DNA of 7,799 nucleotides from Coriobacteriales bacterium. Its GTDB lineage: Bacteria > Actinomycetota > Coriobacteriia > Coriobacteriales > UBA8131. Numbering within the stretch: position 1 is the stretch's first letter; each line of letters opens with the position of its first letter. The position numbers were made by a program, and so were the translations under genes. The DNA is taken from positions 1 through 7,799 of the forward strand of contig JAIRTN010000094.1 in assembly GCA_031254905.1 (NCBI GenBank), written 5' to 3'. The notes below the pieces were generated by a model. That model was not told the origin of the DNA and made no database searches. It saw only the letters and a program-made list of their open reading frames with translations. This document shows, one piece after another, positions 5,877-7,799 of the stretch.

Positions 5877-5899
5877 ATGCGCGCTGGCATCGGAGGGTA

Positions 5900-5928
5900 A
5901 TTATAAGGGGCGGCGCGCCTCTCTACAA
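5900..5928 (-). promoter_or_regulatory. Candidate pnp promoter
   Basis: Minus-strand TATAAT (5905-5900) is a perfect -10, with TTGTAG (5928-5923) 17 bp upstream as a weak -35. Expected start near 5893 gives a leader of about 120 nt that contains the palindrome and direct repeats. Confidence 0.6.
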
Positions 5929-5962
5929 CCGCACGGCGGCGTACGCGGCGCGCACGGTACGC

Positions 5963-5992
5963 GCGCACGCGCCGCGCACGCGCCGCGCACGC
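5963..5992. repeat. GC-rich 11-bp tandem repeat, about 2.7 copies
   Basis: GCGCACGCGCC at 5963-5973 and 5974-5984, then GCGCACGC at 5985-5992. The surrounding 5935-5995 is almost wholly alternating G and C with short self-complementary stretches, for example GCGGCGCG upstream against CGCGCCGC at 5968-5975. It separates the divergent pnp and acpP promoters. No coding function is seen. The whole 334-bp gap 5773-6106 otherwise holds only the promoter and repeat elements listed here. Confidence 0.7.
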
Positions 5993-6021
5993 AACAAGCA
6001 CGCGACAATCGTATGCATGAC

Positions 6022-6054
6022 TTGACAAATTGCGCAGCTATTGGAAAATATACT
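6022..6054 (+). promoter_or_regulatory. Candidate acpP-accB-accC promoter
   Basis: TTGACA at 6022-6027 is a perfect -35. The best -10 by sequence, TATACT at 6049-6054, lies 21 bp away, which is too long for a normal spacer; AAATAT at 6046-6051 gives 18 bp but matches poorly. The region is clearly promoter-like, but the exact -10 is unsettled. Confidence 0.45.
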
Positions 6055-6071
6055 TAAACTTTTTTAAGTAT
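6050..6071. promoter_or_regulatory. Palindromic operator candidate upstream of acpP
   Basis: Perfect 9-bp arms ATACTTAAA (6050-6058) and TTTAAGTAT (6063-6071) surround a 4-bp centre and overlap the -10/start region. AT-rich dyads of this kind are typical targets of repressors of fatty-acid synthesis genes such as the MarR-family FabT in Gram-positives; which regulator acts here cannot be told from the window. Confidence 0.6.
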
Positions 6072-6092
6072 TTGTTATTCGCGGGTTATTCT

Positions 6093-6100
6093 AAGGAAGG
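6093..6100 (+). promoter_or_regulatory. Shine-Dalgarno of acpP
   Basis: AAGGAAGG ends 6 nt before the ATG at 6107. It is the only strong ribosome site in the visible acpP-accB-accC run. Confidence 0.75.
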
Positions 6101-6106
6101 TTAGCA

Positions 6107-6346
6107 ATGTCTGAAAATACCTTTGAGGTCGTACGCCGGGTACTCATCAACCAACTCAACGTCAGCGAGGGCGAAGTTACCCCTGAGGCAACTATCAACG
6201 ACGACCTCGGCGCTGATTCTCTCGACGCCGTTGAACTCATCATGTCGTTGGAGGAGGAATTCAACCTGACCATCGAATCAAGTGAGGCAGAATCCCTTAA
6301 AACCGTGAGCGACGTGGTTGCTCTTGTCGATTCGCTGAAGGCATGA
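6107..6346 (+). CDS. acpP: Acyl carrier protein
   Basis: 79 residues, the normal size of ACP, the small acidic carrier that holds growing fatty acyl chains on a 4'-phosphopantetheine arm. The attachment motif DDLGADSLDAVELIMSLEEE is clear, with S38 the modified serine at the start of helix II. The N-terminus MSENTFEVVRRVL and C-terminal helix DVVALVDSLKA fit the four-helix fold. The ATG at 6107 has a strong Shine-Dalgarno. The TGA overlaps the accB start as ATGA, so ACP and the biotin carrier protein are probably translationally coupled. The gene is the first of the operon, downstream of a palindromic operator candidate. Confidence 0.97.
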   Translation: MSENTFEVVRRVLINQLNVSEGEVTPEATINDDLGADSLDAVELIMSLEEEFNLTIESSEAESLKTVSDVVALVDSLKA

Positions 6347-6966
6347 CGCCCGATTTAGAACAACTGGCGTCGCTGCTCAACGCGCATGACTTGAGCCGCC
6401 TTGAGTACGCGCAGGGCGATTTGCGCGTTGTTATGGAACGTCAAACGCTCCGGCTTTCTGGTACCCAACTGGACACCCGGCTTGGCGCCATGCCCCCCGG
6501 TGCGCCGACTGGCGCGCCGGCGGGAGAGCCTTGTGCCACAGGTGAACAGCCGTCCTCATCCACCCCTTATCGACCCGCCGCGAACCCCAACTCCGCCGCG
6601 GTCAGCCCCGCCGCCACAACCTCCCTCATTACGGTTACGACACCGCTCGTGGGCGTTGCCTATCGCTCCCGCGAGCCGGGCGCGCCGCCTCTTGTTGAGT
6701 GCGGGCAGCGCGTTGTGGAGGGTGAGGTGCTTTGTCTTATTGAGGCCATGAAGCTTTTTAATGAGATAACCGCGCCGGCCGCGGGCGTGGTGGAGGCGAT
6801 TCTGTTTCAAGATGGCTGTTTGGCGGAATATGGCGCGCCTCTTATTACCCTTGTTCCCGATGACGCACCGGCGGTTGACGGGGGTGCGGAGGGCGCCGCA
6901 GGTTCAGCCGCGGCTTTGAGCGCAGGCTTGGCCGCGCCGAGTGCAGCGCCGAGTACCGCGCCGTAG
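6343..6966 (+). CDS. accB: Biotin carboxyl carrier protein of acetyl-CoA carboxylase
   Basis: 207 residues, longer than the roughly 150-170 usual for BCCP, which carries carboxy-biotin between biotin carboxylase and carboxyltransferase. The N-terminal part (1-45) resembles the usual BCCP N-domain (LASLLNAHDLSRLEY). A Pro/Ala-rich flexible linker spans about 48-92. The biotinyl domain covers about 95-172 with the modification motif EAMK (134-137; K137 is biotinylated), followed by AGVVEAILFQDGCLAEYGAPLITL. The protein does not end at the domain edge: residues 173-207 are an Ala/Pro/Gly-rich tail partly encoded by short tandem repeats. The start overlaps the acpP stop by 4 nt with no separate strong ribosome site. 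Next to accC, this fits the standard accBC arrangement. Confidence 0.95.
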   Translation: MTPDLEQLASLLNAHDLSRLEYAQGDLRVVMERQTLRLSGTQLDTRLGAMPPGAPTGAPAGEPCATGEQPSSSTPYRPAANPNSAAVSPAATTSLITVTTPLVGVAYRSREPGAPPLVECGQRVVEGEVLCLIEAMKLFNEITAPAAGVVEAILFQDGCLAEYGAPLITLVPDDAPAVDGGAEGAAGSAAALSAGLAAPSAAPSTAP

Positions 6967-6974
6967 CAGCGCCG
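6934..6974 (+). repeat. Short tandem repeat at the accB 3' end
   Basis: GCGCCGAGTGCA (6934-6945), GCGCCGAGTACC (6946-6957), then GCGCCGTAGCA (6958-6968) and GCGCCG (6969-6974). The third unit is one base shorter and contains the accB stop TAG (6964-6966). It encodes the end of the Ala/Pro tail and runs into the accB-accC gap. Confidence 0.7.
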
Positions 6975-6990
6975 AAATCTGGGCTCTGAC

Positions 6991-7799
6991 ATGCTGAAAC
7001 GTATCTTGGTCGCGAATCGTGGGGAGATTGCCGCACGCATACTGCGTGCCTGCCGCGAAATGAATATCGAGACCGTTGCCGTCTTTTCGGAGGCCGACCG
7101 TGGGGCGCTGTTTACGACGCTGGCAACCCGCGCCATCTGCGTGGGCGGCCCGCGCTCCCAAGACAGCTACCTCAATCAGGAGGCCATTCTCATGGCCGCG
7201 CTCGGCACGGGTTGCGACGGGCTGCACCCCGGCTTTGGTTTTCTTTCTGAGAACGCCGATTTTGCCGCGCGCGTGCGCGACGCGGGGATATGCTTCATCG
7301 GGCCGACGCCCGAGATCATCGCCCTGCTCGGCGACAAGAACGCGGCGCGCACCCTCATGCGAAAGAGCGGCGTGCCCGTGGTGCCCGGTTCCGAGGGCCA
7401 CCTCGCCAGCCTTGAGCAGGCCGAAGCCGAGGCAAGCAGCATCGGCTATCCCGTGCTTATCAAGGCGACGGCCGGCGGAGGCGGACGCGGTATGCGGCGC
7501 GCCGATAATCCCGCTCAGCTTAGGCGCGTCTTTGCGGAGGCGGTGACAGAGGCGACGGCCTGCTTTGGCAACGGCGAGGTCTACCTCGAAAAACTCATCG
7601 ACTCTCCCCGTCACATTGAGGTTCAAATTCTCGCCGACGCCTACGGCACCTGCCTGCACCTCGGCGAACGCGATTGCTCGCTGCAGCGCAAGCACCAAAA
7701 AGTCCTCGAGGAAGCCCCCGCCGCAGCGCTTAGCGGCGAGTTGCGTGAGCGCATAACCGCCGCAGCGCTTAGCGCCGCACGCGCCGCAGGCTACACGAA
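6991..7799 (+). CDS. accC: Biotin carboxylase of acetyl-CoA carboxylase, 3' end missing
   Basis: The first 269 residues are present; the frame is open at the right edge, and from the usual length of about 450 residues the C-terminal 40 percent is missing. AccC is an ATP-grasp enzyme that carboxylates the biotin on AccB using bicarbonate and ATP. It aligns by eye with E. coli AccC from residue 1: KRILVANRGEIAARILRAC (3-21), HPGFGFLSEN (79-88), the LLGDKNAA segment with the ATP-binding Lys, the glycine-rich ATP loop KATAGGGGRGMR, YLEKLIDSPRHIEVQ, and ERDCSLQRKHQKVLEEAP with the catalytic Lys in HQK. The ATG at 6991 is 24 nt after the accB stop; no clear Shine-Dalgarno is visible, so expression may rely on coupling. 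An 18-bp in-frame direct repeat occurs near the cut end. Confidence 0.96.
   Translation, partial: MLKRILVANRGEIAARILRACREMNIETVAVFSEADRGALFTTLATRAICVGGPRSQDSYLNQEAILMAALGTGCDGLHPGFGFLSENADFAARVRDAGICFIGPTPEIIALLGDKNAARTLMRKSGVPVVPGSEGHLASLEQAEAEASSIGYPVLIKATAGGGGRGMRRADNPAQLRRVFAEAVTEATACFGNGEVYLEKLIDSPRHIEVQILADAYGTCLHLGERDCSLQRKHQKVLEEAPAAALSGELRERITAAALSAARAAGYT
7718..7774 (+). repeat. 18-bp direct repeat within accC
   Basis: CCGCCGCAGCGCTTAGCG occurs at 7718-7735 and 7757-7774, 39 bp apart and in the same codon phase, encoding AAALS twice around SGELRERIT. It lies in a helical segment just after the HQKVLEEAP motif. Confidence 0.75.

Overview
The window is a gene-dense, mostly GC-rich piece of bacterial chromosome. 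The organism is probably a high-GC Gram-positive, and a Coriobacteriia-like actinobacterium is my best guess. That guess rests on the actinobacterial look of the RsgA C-terminal half (its DTPG, FPDV and CxxxxCxH...C segments), the tightly packed operons, and an acpP-accB-accC fatty-acid cluster. It is an inference from remembered family patterns, not a search result.

Layout. (1) Positions 1-3260, minus strand, hold a compact four-gene operon read right to left: a 42-residue single-pass membrane protein too short for ordinary ORF calling, the potassium transporter TrkH, a secreted or membrane-tethered OB-fold protein, and the ribosome-assembly GTPase RsgA, which runs off the left edge. Junctions are 2-nt gaps or a 4-nt overlap. 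A candidate extended -10 promoter lies at 3320-3328. (2) Positions 3383-4960, minus strand, hold a more AT-rich two-gene module resembling an AbiE-type (type IV) toxin-antitoxin system. It has an AbiEi-like winged-helix antitoxin/repressor, and overlapping its end a 143-residue protein that looks like only the C-terminal part of an AbiEii/GSU2403-like nucleotidyltransferase. The promoter is embedded in a symmetric four-site operator at 4891-4954. (3) Positions 4957-5772, minus strand, encode a trimeric-type purine nucleoside phosphorylase. Its leader carries a perfect 15-bp-arm palindrome and a related direct repeat. (4) Positions 5773-6106 are a divergent intergenic region with the pnp promoter, the palindromes, a GC-rich 11-bp tandem repeat, and the promoter plus a palindromic operator candidate for the rightward operon. 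(5) Positions 6107-7799, plus strand, carry acpP, accB and accC (cut by the right edge), which supply acyl carrier protein and the biotin carboxylation half-reaction that makes malonyl-CoA.

How it fits together. The left operon combines potassium uptake with an unknown envelope OB-fold protein and a ribosome-maturation GTPase. The centre combines purine salvage with an apparently acquired AbiE-like module placed 64 bp downstream of pnp. The right side is core lipid synthesis. The most unusual items are the head-less nucleotidyltransferase with its quadruple operator, the tiny membrane protein leading the trkH operon, and the palindrome cluster in the pnp leader.
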